From positions 1 through 40,538 of the forward strand of contig JAGMCI010000025.1 of the NCBI GenBank assembly GCA_023129325.1: a stretch of 40,538 bases of DNA, written 5' to 3'. The notes under the pieces are model-generated. The model worked only from the letters and a program-made list of their open reading frames with translations. It had not been told where the DNA came from and made no database searches. Source of the stretch: Caldifarciminota bacterium (GTDB taxonomy: Bacteria > Hydrothermota > UBA3073 > JACQXS01 > JAGMCI01). Of this stretch, positions 7,374 through 14,705 are shown piece by piece. Position 1 is the first letter of the stretch, and each line of letters starts with the position of its first letter. The translations under genes and the position numbers were made by a program.

Positions 7374-7661
7374 ATGGAATTTACAAAAATTGTTAGGCTT
7401 ATAAATAAGAATAAGAAAGTTTTAAGTAAAAATTATAAAGTAAAGAGTATAGGAATATTTGGTTCTTTTGTTAGAAACGAACAAAGAGAAGATAGCGATA
7501 TAGATATTTTAGTTGAATTTTCAGAACCTATAGGATTAAAATTTTTCACACTTGAAAATTCCCTCAGCGAAATTCTCGGGATGAAAGTTGACCTTGTAAC
7601 AAAAGGCGCACTTAAACCAATAATTAGAGAAGATATTTTGAAAGAGGTAATAGAGATATGA
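7374..7661 (+). CDS. MNT-domain nucleotidyltransferase (MntA-type antitoxin), partner lost
   Basis: This 95-residue minimal nucleotidyltransferase carries G-S-F-V-R (30-34) and the catalytic pair S-D-I-D-I (D42, D44). In type VII toxin-antitoxin systems such proteins AMPylate and silence a HEPN RNase encoded next to them. The next frame begins in the ATGA overlap with MKRTPKLFIK, typical of a DUF86 HEPN toxin start, but stops after 18 codons. This gene is therefore probably an orphan antitoxin left by a deletion. Confidence 0.85.
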   Translation: MEFTKIVRLINKNKKVLSKNYKVKSIGIFGSFVRNEQREDSDIDILVEFSEPIGLKFFTLENSLSEILGMKVDLVTKGALKPIIREDILKEVIEI

Positions 7662-7714
7662 AAAGAACACCCAAACTTTTTATAAAATATTATATTGGAG
7701 GTAGATTATGCTGA
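7658..7714 (+). pseudogene. N-terminal remnant of a DUF86-type HEPN toxin gene
   Basis: The ATG overlaps the MNT stop (ATGA) and the frame reads MKRTPKLFIKYYIGGRLC before TGA. The first ten residues resemble the start of DUF86 HEPN proteins, which normally run about 110-140 residues. The remaining codons overlap the Shine-Dalgarno site and start of the next MNT gene, so the deletion joint lies near 7688-7707. Confidence 0.55.
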
Positions 7715-7974
7715 GCGAGAGAGATAAAGGGATAATTATTCAATGTGCCAAAAAATACGATGTTTCTTCTATTTACCTATTTGGCTCTTCTGTTGAGAGG
7801 GAAGATGCAAATGATATAGACATTGGTATAAAGGGGATAGAACCTGCGCATTTCTTTGAGTTTTATGGAGAATTATTACTTTCACTTTCAAAAAGAATAG
7901 ATATAATTGACTTAAGTAAAGAAAATTCTTTCAGTAAATTGATAGAAAAAGAGGGGATAAAATTATATGGCTGA
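7708..7974 (+). CDS. MNT-domain nucleotidyltransferase, MntA-type antitoxin of a HepT pair
   Basis: The 88-residue protein has the G-S-S motif (26-28) and N-D-I-D-I-G with catalytic aspartates D36 and D38. It is short even for a minimal nucleotidyltransferase. GGAGG lies upstream at good spacing. It overlaps the HepT-like gene by 8 bp, the usual tight arrangement in which the antitoxin AMPylates the toxin near its active site. The sequence differs clearly from the MNT gene upstream, so the two are not a recent tandem duplication. Confidence 0.85.
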   Translation: MLSERDKGIIIQCAKKYDVSSIYLFGSSVEREDANDIDIGIKGIEPAHFFEFYGELLLSLSKRIDIIDLSKENSFSKLIEKEGIKLYG

Positions 7975-8389
7975 TTTAATAGACAGGGTTAATGTTGAAA
8001 TGGAAAATATATCTGCTGTTCTTGAGGAATTGAAAAAGGTTAAAGATAAACCTCACAAGAGTGTGGTTGAATTGGCTGGCATGGGCACATTTTTACACAA
8101 TATTTATACAGGGATTGAAAATATACTTAAACAAGTTTTAAGTGATAAAAGTATATCTATTCCGACCTCAGATTCATGGCACAGTGATTTGCTAATATTG
8201 GCAACGGATAAGGGAATTATTACTGAGACTACAAAGAAGCGATTGGCGAAATACTTAGCATTTCGCCACTTCTTTATACATGCTTATGGGTTTCTATTAG
8301 ATGAAGAAGAGTTGAAATTATTGGTTGATAATGTATTTGATGCCTATTCATCATTTAAGACAGAGATTGATGCTTTGATAGTTAAATAG
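7967..8389 (+). CDS. HEPN-domain RNase toxin (HepT-like)
   Basis: This 140-residue, mostly helical protein has the HEPN ribonuclease motif RX4HXY as R100-HFFI-H105-A-Y107, intact. The preceding T-K-K-R-L-A-K-Y-L-A-F is the usual helix leading into the catalytic motif. HepT toxins cut RNA, reportedly tRNA in characterised pairs, and are neutralised by the MNT partner encoded just upstream. Both members look complete, so this pair is predicted to be active. Confidence 0.85.
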   Translation: MADLIDRVNVEMENISAVLEELKKVKDKPHKSVVELAGMGTFLHNIYTGIENILKQVLSDKSISIPTSDSWHSDLLILATDKGIITETTKKRLAKYLAFRHFFIHAYGFLLDEEELKLLVDNVFDAYSSFKTEIDALIVK

Positions 8390-8394
8390 TCCTT

Positions 8395-8450
8395 CAAGAT
8401 GGACTTTGGCTAACGGTAGGTTTACGGCGTTATCGCTAAATCCCGTCTTG
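8395..8450 (+). other. Possible structured RNA element after the HepT gene
   Basis: CAAGATGG (8395-8402) can pair with CCGTCTTG (8443-8450), and TAACG (8411-8415) with CGTTA (8428-8432) inside it. No T-tract follows, so it is not an ordinary terminator. The rest of the 8390-8644 gap holds only a CGGCTTA/TAAGCCG inverted repeat at 8590-8623. Confidence 0.3.
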
Positions 8451-8644
8451 GTGGGGCTTGACTATAAACAGAGCACTAAACAAAAATTGTTCTGTGTGCG
8501 ATACTACTTAAATAAAAAAGAGATTTTGACTTTAAAAACAAGTTGAGAAAGTAAACAGATACTGTTAATAAATCTTGATAATAAAATTGCGGCTTAGATA
8601 ACTATAAACTCTTAATTAAGCCGAATGGTTGAAAAGGAAGTAAG

Positions 8645-9472
8645 ATGCAAAAGTTGTTACTTTTTGTAGGGTTGTTTGTTTTTGCAATTCCTGCATCTGC
8701 TGATAATCTTCTCATTAATCCAGGATTTGATGAAACTCCTTGGGATACTGGATGGACGGTAACAACGCATGTAGACGAAGGGGCAGAAGGTAGTGTAAGT
8801 CCATGTACTACTGTATACCGTTCAGCCCCACGCAGCTGCAGTCTATATGCATATGGAGTAGGTGCAGGTGGTAGTATCTACTACAATAGCGAGGTAAGTA
8901 TTTCCCCAATAATATCATCTGTAATTTCTTGTACATGCAGAGTATACTTTCAACGTTATGGCTCTGGCTATGCTTTAGTCTGGCTTCAAGTAAATAAAGA
9001 TACTCTGTGGTATTGGATAAACCCGGAAAGCACTTGGACAAAGTGGGAGCAAGTCTATAGCGACACTGACACAGTGAGTGGCATTACATTTTTAGCAGCA
9101 GCATACCCTCCGATGGCAGGCTGTACCCAGGAAGTAATATTTTTGATTGATGATGTTCATATTTCAGGTGAGTTAGTGGGGGTTGAAGAAAAACTCAAAG
9201 TTCAAAACTCAAAGTTAAAAGCATACCCAAATCCATTCAGAGGGAAAACAGCTATTCAATTTCAGATTAGGGATGTGCAATTAAAGATTTACGACCTCTC
9301 TGGCAGAGTTGTTCGTATATTCCCAATTTCTAATAACCAATCACCAATTATCGAAATAACATGGGATGGGACTGATAAGGAAGGGAAAATTTTGCCAAGC
9401 GGTATATATTTTGCAAAATTAATTGGGAAAAAAGGAGAATATCAAAGTTTAAAGCTTATTTCAATTAGGTAA
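8645..9472 (+). CDS. Secreted carbohydrate-binding-like protein with T9SS C-terminal sorting domain
   Basis: The 275-residue protein starts with a signal peptide (MQKLLLFVGLFVFAIPASA) and an AAGGAAGTAAG ribosome site. Residues about 20-175 begin N-L-L-I-N-P-G-F-D-E-T-P-W and end I-D-D-V-H-I, the outline of a CBM4/9-like jelly-roll. The last 80 residues (A-Y-P-N-P-F-R...L-K-I-Y-D-L-S-G-R-V-V...G-I-Y-F-A-K-L) form a FlgD-like/T9SS type A sorting domain, so the protein should cross the outer membrane through a T9SS. Ligand unknown. The module resembles the tail of the subtilase at 25276. Confidence 0.85.
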   Translation: MQKLLLFVGLFVFAIPASADNLLINPGFDETPWDTGWTVTTHVDEGAEGSVSPCTTVYRSAPRSCSLYAYGVGAGGSIYYNSEVSISPIISSVISCTCRVYFQRYGSGYALVWLQVNKDTLWYWINPESTWTKWEQVYSDTDTVSGITFLAAAYPPMAGCTQEVIFLIDDVHISGELVGVEEKLKVQNSKLKAYPNPFRGKTAIQFQIRDVQLKIYDLSGRVVRIFPISNNQSPIIEITWDGTDKEGKILPSGIYFAKLIGKKGEYQSLKLISIR

Positions 9473-9474
9473 AA

Positions 9475-9540
9475 ATGGAACTTAAAACTATTCTTGCCAC
9501 TGATTGTGGTAGCACGACAACTAAGGCAATTTTGATATAA
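9475..9540 (+). pseudogene. 5' stub of a second glmL copy
   Basis: The frame encodes MELKTILATDCGSTTTKAILI then stop. It matches the first 21 residues of the intact glmL at 9877 with two conservative changes (L/I, K/R), and 56 of 66 bases are identical. Most differences are silent, so the stub comes from a once-functional copy. Its TAA overlaps the ATG of the MNT gene. Confidence 0.85.
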
Positions 9541-9863
9541 TGGAAAAAGGCTTGGGAAAAATAATAAAAAGGATTGTTGAAGAAGTTGACCCAGATAAAA
9601 TTATTCTCTTTGGTTCAAGAGCAAGAAGTGAAAACAAAAAATGGAGTGACTATGATATATGTGTTCTGAAAAAAGATGTGGAACATAGAAGAAAACTTGC
9701 TCAGCAGATTTACCGTAAACTTTTTGGCGTTGATGCATCTGTTGATGTCATTGTGGAGACACCAGAGAAATTTGACAAATTGAAAGATAAATGGTTTTTG
9801 GTATATAGTGAGATTGCAAAGTATGGGGAGACAGTATATGAAAAAGGTAAACAAAATAATTAA
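9540..9863 (+). CDS. MNT-domain nucleotidyltransferase lying between two glmL 5' ends
   Basis: This 107-residue protein has G-S-R-A-R-S (25-30) and S-D-Y-D-I with catalytic aspartates D37 and D39, and a later D-V-I-V-E strand. It belongs to the minimal nucleotidyltransferase family often paired with HEPN toxins, but no HEPN gene is next to it. Its start overlaps the stop of the glmL stub and it ends 13 nt before intact glmL. The position suggests it arrived with the rearrangement that created the stub. Alternatively it replaced the rest of an older glmL copy. Confidence 0.85.
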   Translation: MEKGLGKIIKRIVEEVDPDKIILFGSRARSENKKWSDYDICVLKKDVEHRRKLAQQIYRKLFGVDASVDVIVETPEKFDKLKDKWFLVYSEIAKYGETVYEKGKQNN

Positions 9864-9876
9864 GTAGAAGGGGCTA

Positions 9877-11664
9877 ATGGAGATTAGGACAATTCTTGCT
9901 ACTGATTGTGGTAGCACAACAACTAAGGCAATTTTAATTGAAAAGAAAGGCGAAGAATATAGGTTGGTTGTGCGAGGTGAAGCTCCTACAACAGTTGAGG
10001 CACCATTTGAAGATGTAACAAGAGGGGTCCTTAATTCAATCCGAGAGGTTGAAGAATTGACGGGCAAGAAAATTCTTGACAAGGAAAAAATTATAAAGCC
10101 TTGCAAGAATGATAAAGAGGGAGTAGATATATATATATCCACATCATCAGCTGGTGGTGGCTTGCAGATGATGGTAGCAGGTGTTGTCAAATCAATGACT
10201 GCCGAATCTGCGGCTCGTGCCGCTCTTGGAGCAGGAGCAATTGTGATGGAAACAATTGCCTCAAATGATGGCAGACTCCCATATCAACGGATAGAAATAA
10301 TTCGTGAACTCAGACCTGATATGATTTTGCTTTCCGGTGGCATTGATGGCGGGACTATATCTCATGTGGCAGAACTTGCAGAGTTAATAGGAGCTGCAGA
10401 GCCAAGACCAAGATTTGGGGCAGATTATTCACTCCCTGTAGTATATGCGGGTAATAAAGATGCAAGAAAACCGGTAAGTGAAGTTTTGGAGAAAAAAACA
10501 GCATTCTCCATAGTAGATAATATCCGCCCAGTCCTTGAACGAGAAAATCTTGTCCCAGCAAGAAATAAAATTCACGAACTCTATATGGAACATGTGATGG
10601 CTCATGCCCCAGGATACAAAAAGTTAATGGGATGGACAGATGCCCCTATAATGCCCACTCCAGGAGCTGTTGGCTCATTGGTGGAAATGGTTGGTAAAAG
10701 TCAAAACATAGGAGCTATGGGAGTGGATATTGGAGGGGCAACAACAGATGTCTTTTCTGTATTTCAAGGAGTTTTTAACCGAACAGTCTCGGCAAACCTT
10801 GGAATGAGTTATTCAATATCCAATGTATTGGCTGAAGCGGGTATAAATAATATAATGCGATGGATACCTTTTGAAATGCCTGAAAAAGATTTGAGGAATC
10901 GTATCCGTAACAAAATGATAAGACCAACTACTATACCTCAGACCCTTGAAGAACTGAAGATAGAACAAGCAATAGCCCGAGAAGCATTGAGATTAGCTTT
11001 CAAGCATCATAAGAGTATGGCAGTGGGGTTAAAAGGAGTTCAACAAGCTCGCACTATTTCTGATACCTTTGCACAAGCAGTAACAGGCGAATCTCTTATT
11101 AATATGCAGACTTTAAATTTAATAATTGGTTCAGGCGGAGCTCTTTCTCATGCACCTAAAAGGACTCAAGCTTCTCTTATGATTATAGATTCATTCCTGC
11201 CTGAAGGAACAACAATGCTTACTGTTGATTCAATCTTTATGATGCCTCATCTTGGAGTCCTATCAGCAGTGAATAAGAAAGCTGCTATGGATGTATTCTG
11301 GAAGGATTGTCTTGTCAGGCTTGGCACTTGTATAGCTCCTGCGGGAACAGGAAAAGAGGGAAAACTTTGTGTAACTGTAAAAATACCTGCCCAACAAACG
11401 GCAGGCGGGAAAGATATAGAAAAGAATGTAAATTTTGGCGATATGGTCCTTATCCCATTTAAAGGAAAAGGAGAAGCAGAAATTATTCCTGAAAGGGGCT
11501 TTGATGTGGGAGAAGGGAGAGGGAAGAAAGTAACAAAGGAAATAGAAGGTGGAGAAGTGGGGATTGTAATAGATGCAAGAGGTAGACCATTTAAACTTTC
11601 CGAGGATTCAAAGAAGCGAATTGAAAGTCTCAATAAATGGTTTACTGCCCTTGAGGTCTATTAA
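9877..11664 (+). CDS. glmL: GlmL/MutL family protein (glutamate mutase-associated ASKHA ATPase)
   Basis: At 595 residues it shows the ASKHA nucleotide-binding motifs: A-T-D-C-G-S-T-T-T-K-A near residue 9, L-L-S-G-G-I-D-G-G and G-V-D-I-G-G-A-T-T-D-V in the second lobe. It belongs to the MutL family found with adenosylcobalamin-dependent glutamate mutase, where it is thought to help maintain the enzyme. The mutase subunits (glmS/glmE) are not in the window. The C-terminal 100 residues extend beyond the ATPase core. A GGGG site precedes the ATG. The next gene probably works with it. Confidence 0.85.
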   Translation: MEIRTILATDCGSTTTKAILIEKKGEEYRLVVRGEAPTTVEAPFEDVTRGVLNSIREVEELTGKKILDKEKIIKPCKNDKEGVDIYISTSSAGGGLQMMVAGVVKSMTAESAARAALGAGAIVMETIASNDGRLPYQRIEIIRELRPDMILLSGGIDGGTISHVAELAELIGAAEPRPRFGADYSLPVVYAGNKDARKPVSEVLEKKTAFSIVDNIRPVLERENLVPARNKIHELYMEHVMAHAPGYKKLMGWTDAPIMPTPGAVGSLVEMVGKSQNIGAMGVDIGGATTDVFSVFQGVFNRTVSANLGMSYSISNVLAEAGINNIMRWIPFEMPEKDLRNRIRNKMIRPTTIPQTLEELKIEQAIAREALRLAFKHHKSMAVGLKGVQQARTISDTFAQAVTGESLINMQTLNLIIGSGGALSHAPKRTQASLMIIDSFLPEGTTMLTVDSIFMMPHLGVLSAVNKKAAMDVFWKDCLVRLGTCIAPAGTGKEGKLCVTVKIPAQQTAGGKDIEKNVNFGDMVLIPFKGKGEAEIIPERGFDVGEGRGKKVTKEIEGGEVGIVIDARGRPFKLSEDSKKRIESLNKWFTALEVY

Positions 11665-11699
11665 TAACTAATAACTAATGACTAATTAACTAACTTAAT

Positions 11700-12821
11700 A
11701 TGGCACATGCATATACACCCGGTTTAAAAGTTACATCAAGAACCCGTATCCGTAAAGAACGAAGACTTCCTCTTAAAGGACAGGTAGTAGCTAAGATAAC
11801 AGGTAAAGTAAGTGCGGATACAATTGTTGCCCGAACTCAGCTCCCGGGGGATGTTGAACCTCTCAATATTGGTGGGCTTTTAGGCGTTCCTCCTGAAGAT
11901 GTTGAGTCTTACCTTTTAAAGCATTCTGGTGACTCGTTAAAGAAGGGCGAAATAATTGCTCAAAGCAAAGGATTATTTGGTTTGTTCAAAACTGCTGTGA
12001 CTTCTCCTGTAGATGGAGTCCTTGAAAGCATATCCAAAATTACAGGGCAAGCTATTTTAAGGCACCCTCCAACTCGTGTAGAAATAAATGCTTATATAGA
12101 TGGGGTGGTAGCTGAGATTTTTGAAAATGAAGGAGTTGCCGTTGAGACAACAGGCGCCTTTGTTCAAGGAATCTTTGGAATTGGTGGAGAAACAAATGGA
12201 ATACTTAAAAGAGTAGCGAAAGACCCCTCAGTTGTTTTAACCCCAGATGACATAACTGATGACCTTAAAGGTAAAGTAATTATAGGAGGTTCGCTTGTAA
12301 CGTATGAAACTTTGCAAAAAGCAGTTAAGTGTGGATGCAAGGGAATTGTTGTCGGAGGGATATCAGATAAAGATTTGAAAGACTTCTTGGGTTACGAGAT
12401 TGGAGTTGCTATAACAGGCTCAGAGCGCAAGGGTATAACAGTTGTTGTAACTGAGGGTTTTGGTCCTATGAATATGGCTCAAAGGACATTTGAACTCTTG
12501 TGTGCTAATGAAGGAAAAAAGGTAAGTATAAATGGTGCCACTCAGATAAGAGCAGGTGTCTTAAGACCCGAAGTAATTATACCACTTGAAGAAGAGATAG
12601 GTGAAATTAAGGAAGAGGTAAGATTAAAGGGCGTGGAGGCTGGCTCTAAAGTTCGCATAATTCGGGAACCTCATTTTGGTGAAATTGGTAAAGTAACAGC
12701 CTTGCCTTCAGAACTTCAGCTAATAGAAACAGGTGCTAAAGTTAGAGTCCTTGAGGTAGAACTCACAGGTGGAAAGCGTGTTATACTTCCACGTGCAAAT
12801 ATTGAAATGATTGAAGAATGA
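11700..12821 (+). CDS. Conserved-type protein with barrel-sandwich and KOW-like domains, function unknown
   Basis: This 373-residue protein has no named family that I recognise. Residues about 45-125 (G-D-V-E-P-L-N-I-G-G-L-L-G...G-E-I-I-A-Q-S-K-G-L-F...S-P-V-D-G-V-L-E-S-I) resemble the lipoyl/RnfC-like barrel-sandwich hybrid fold. The middle is a Gly-rich alpha/beta region with repeated V-I-I-G-G and I-V-V-G-G strands. The last 60 residues (G-S-K-V-R-I-I-R-E-P-H-F-G-E-I-G-K-V) look like a KOW/SH3 barrel. It follows glmL by 35 nt, a gap made of TAATAACTAAT-like words, and overlaps the LolA-like gene by 4 bp. A role with GlmL is suggested only by position. Confidence 0.7.
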   Translation: MAHAYTPGLKVTSRTRIRKERRLPLKGQVVAKITGKVSADTIVARTQLPGDVEPLNIGGLLGVPPEDVESYLLKHSGDSLKKGEIIAQSKGLFGLFKTAVTSPVDGVLESISKITGQAILRHPPTRVEINAYIDGVVAEIFENEGVAVETTGAFVQGIFGIGGETNGILKRVAKDPSVVLTPDDITDDLKGKVIIGGSLVTYETLQKAVKCGCKGIVVGGISDKDLKDFLGYEIGVAITGSERKGITVVVTEGFGPMNMAQRTFELLCANEGKKVSINGATQIRAGVLRPEVIIPLEEEIGEIKEEVRLKGVEAGSKVRIIREPHFGEIGKVTALPSELQLIETGAKVRVLEVELTGGKRVILPRANIEMIEE

Positions 12822-13564
12822 AAATGAATAGAATTGGAGCTATAGTTTTAAGTATTGTAGTAATTACCCTTCCTTCTTATGCCAGGATAACGGCTAAAGA
12901 AATTATTGCTAATGTAAAACAGAGCTATGGAAAACAATTAAAAAGGATTAAGGATATAACGATTACATCTGATAAAGGTAATGTTTATCAAAAAAGGGTA
13001 AAGATAGATGGTAAACTTGTATATAAAATTCACAGTGAGTTAAAGGATATAGATTTAGGCTGGGGTGAAGATTTTGTATCAGGAGATGTTAGTTTTGACA
13101 TAGATGATTTACGAGAGAAGATAGTTCAGGCAAAGGATATTAGATACCTGGGAACTGAAGAGATAGACAAACAAAAGACATATGTTTTAGGTACCAGTAA
13201 TATAGCTAAGCTAATAGGAGCCAGTGAGGATGCATTTCCTGCATCAGGTAAAGTCTGGATAGATGCAGATAACTGGGTAGTATTGAAAGCAGAGATATCA
13301 AGCTCACAAGAAAATGAAAAAGAAATGAAAATGGTGATTAAACTCAGGGATTACCACTCAATCCAAGATGTGTTGATTCCTTATAAATTAGGAATATATG
13401 TAGAAATGGATTTGAGTTCTCTCTCAACAGACCAGAAGGAGTCAATGAAAGAAATACTGAGTATGCATGTAGAAATAAATATTAAGGAAGTCAAAATAAA
13501 TACTGGAATCCCAGACGAGCTATTTAACCCCACTGAATCAGACTCTACAGAAACACATCATTAA
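12818..13564 (+). CDS. LolA-like periplasmic outer-membrane lipoprotein-sorting protein
   Basis: The 248-residue protein has a signal peptide ending near P-S-Y-A, then the T-A-K-E-I-I-A-N-V-K-Q-S-Y start and alternating strands typical of the LolA/LolB-like half-barrel (K-V-W-I-D-A-D-N-W-V-V-L-K-A-E is a recognisable hairpin). Family members carry or sense lipids in the periplasm. The start overlaps the upstream stop (ATGA); a second ATG two codons later is also possible. Divergence is high, so 'LolA-like superfamily' is as far as the sequence allows. Confidence 0.7.
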   Translation: MKMNRIGAIVLSIVVITLPSYARITAKEIIANVKQSYGKQLKRIKDITITSDKGNVYQKRVKIDGKLVYKIHSELKDIDLGWGEDFVSGDVSFDIDDLREKIVQAKDIRYLGTEEIDKQKTYVLGTSNIAKLIGASEDAFPASGKVWIDADNWVVLKAEISSSQENEKEMKMVIKLRDYHSIQDVLIPYKLGIYVEMDLSSLSTDQKESMKEILSMHVEINIKEVKINTGIPDELFNPTESDSTETHH

Positions 13565-13588
13565 AAATCCCAAGTCCCAAAAACATTA

Positions 13589-13695
13589 GCACGCAGATTT
13601 TCACGGATGATATAGATAAACACTGAATATACAAAATTTTCTTAAAAATATCTGTGTGAATCTCTCGTATCTGTGATAATCTGTGTGCGTCTGAG
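13589..13695. repeat. Inverted array of CGCAGATT / AATCTGTG words
   Basis: GCACGCAGATTTTCACGGAT on the left is mirrored by ATCTGTG, ATCTGTG, AATCTGTGTGCG on the right. It fills the gap between the LolA-like gene and tRNA-Lys. Confidence 0.75.
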
Positions 13696-13702
13696 ATTTT
13701 AC

Positions 13703-13730
13703 TTGACATTCACGAAAATTACTATAAGAT
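13703..13730 (+). promoter_or_regulatory. Promoter of tRNA-Lys
   Basis: TTGACA (13703-13708) with 16 nt to TAAGAT (13725-13730). The start point would be near 13737, just before the tRNA. Confidence 0.6.
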
Positions 13731-13738
13731 AATTTCAA

Positions 13739-13812
13739 GCGCCGCTAGCTCAATTAGGTAGAGCAACGGACTCTTAATCCGTAGGTTCAGGGTTCAATTC
13801 CCTGGCGGCGTA
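13739..13812 (+). tRNA. tRNA-Lys (anticodon CTT)
   Basis: All four arms fold: acceptor GCGCCGC/GCGGCGT, D-stem GCTC/GAGC, anticodon loop with CTT, and T-arm CAGGG-TTCAATT-CCCTG. The first acceptor pair is G-U. CCA is not encoded. Confidence 0.95.
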
Positions 13813-13852
13813 TACTGCAGTGAGAAGTGGATAGGGATAAGTGAAGATAGAT

Positions 13853-14215
13853 ATGGAGAAAAAGATACAGTATTTTACTGATTTAATAGCATGGAAAGTG
13901 AGCCATCAGCTTTTTCTTGATGCTTTAAAAGATATAAAACATTTCCCAAAAAGCATAGAAGGAAGAATATTAGCTGCTCAATTGATTAGAGCTATTGGTT
14001 CTATAGGTGCAAATATAGCAGAAGGATTTAACTCAAGAACTACAAAACAATACATTAATTATTTAGATATATCAAGGAATTCCAGCTCAGAAGCAGAAAA
14101 CTGGTATTATAAGGTAAGAGATGCACATTGGTTAGAGAGAAGCATCGCAAATCAGCGTTCAGCGTATAGTAATATGCATAGAAATATGCAAAATGCTGCA
14201 AAGTATGATAAATAA
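13853..14215 (+). CDS. Four-helix-bundle protein of the 23S rRNA intervening-sequence (S23) family
   Basis: About 120 residues. The pattern F-T-D-L-I-A-W-K-V-S-H, the central I-R-A-I-G-S-I-G-A-N-I-A-E-G-F and then Y-I-N-Y-L-D-I-S-R-N-S-S-S-E-A-E is diagnostic. The biochemical role of the family is unknown. The last 25 residues (after H-W-L-E) no longer resemble the family helix, so a late frameshift may have replaced the C-terminus. The gene lies between tRNA-Lys and tRNA-Arg and is bracketed by AGTG words on the left and CACT words on the right. An upstream GTG at 13841 is an alternative start. Confidence 0.8.
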   Translation: MEKKIQYFTDLIAWKVSHQLFLDALKDIKHFPKSIEGRILAAQLIRAIGSIGANIAEGFNSRTTKQYINYLDISRNSSSEAENWYYKVRDAHWLERSIANQRSAYSNMHRNMQNAAKYDK

Positions 14216-14259
14216 ACTTACGAGAAAAACAGCAAGGTAATAGTGAAGAATAAGAGAAA

Positions 14260-14298
14260 CACACTACTCACTTACCACTGCTCACTTACCACTACTGT
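14260..14298. repeat. Array of CACTTACCACT words after the S23 gene
   Basis: Four to five CACT-type words repeat here, complementary in kind to the AGTG words at 13818-13845 before the S23 gene. The two arms therefore enclose the gene. Confidence 0.65.
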
Positions 14299-14302
14299 AC
14301 AT

Positions 14303-14376
14303 GGGCTTGTAGCTCAATTGGATAGAGCAGCGGACTACGAATCCGAAGGTTGGGGGTTCGACTCCCCCCAAGCCTA
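14303..14376 (+). tRNA. tRNA-Arg (anticodon ACG)
   Basis: The cloverleaf is complete: acceptor GGGCTTG/CAAGCCT, D-stem GCTC/GAGC, anticodon ACG in loop CTACGAA, and T-arm GGGGG-TTCGACT-CCCCC. CCA is not encoded. Confidence 0.95.
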
Positions 14377-14420
14377 TTAAAATATCAATCCGAGATAATA
14401 CGTTAATTCCTAAAACTGCA

Positions 14421-14456
14421 GACTCGCCTGTCGAAGTGAAGCGGCGGGCAGGTAAG
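14421..14456. repeat. GC-rich palindromic element, intergenic copy
   Basis: ACTCGCCTGTC...GGGCAGGTAAG forms an imperfect palindrome with an inner GAAG/GAAGCGG core. The GGCAGGTAAG edge matches the copy at 4831. The 14377-14705 gap otherwise holds TCTGTG words and the tRNA-Ser 3' repeat. Confidence 0.65.
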
Positions 14457-14611
14457 CGCTGATATTTTACTCTGTGTAATCCGTGAGTTTCTTTTTAACG
14501 CAGATTTCGTGTTTCCACATTTCCGTGTTTTTGTGATACTTTATTAGAACGCTTAAAAATCTATAAACTCTGCGTCCTCTGTGGTTATTTTTTTCTTCAT
14601 CAGGCTGGCGG

Positions 14612-14672
14612 ATATGTAGTGCATAAGGCTTAGTTCTGCGTAGCCTTGGCGAAGCAGAACGGAGAGGGTGGG
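14612..14672. repeat. Direct repeat, outer copy carrying a tRNA-Ser 3' fragment
   Basis: These 61 bases match 14948-15008 with two differences; the last 51 are identical. The copy contains 12 bases of the tRNA-Ser 3' end, a GTTCTGC/GCAGAAC hairpin and four codons like the start of a GIY-YIG protein (ATG CAC TAC ATA on the minus strand). Confidence 0.9.
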
Positions 14673-14705
14673 TCTACTGCGCTTCTCAATAGAAGCTTCG
14701 AAGAC

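Noticed and set aside
9615-10190. Minus-strand frame of 191 codons
   Set aside because: Antisense to the MNT gene and glmL, both with clear family motifs; low-complexity hydrophobic translation without a domain.
13739-13812. G-U first acceptor pair shared by tRNA-Lys, -Arg and -Met as a possible oddity
   Set aside because: G1-U72 ends followed by A are common in such tRNAs; both serine tRNAs have normal G-C pairs.
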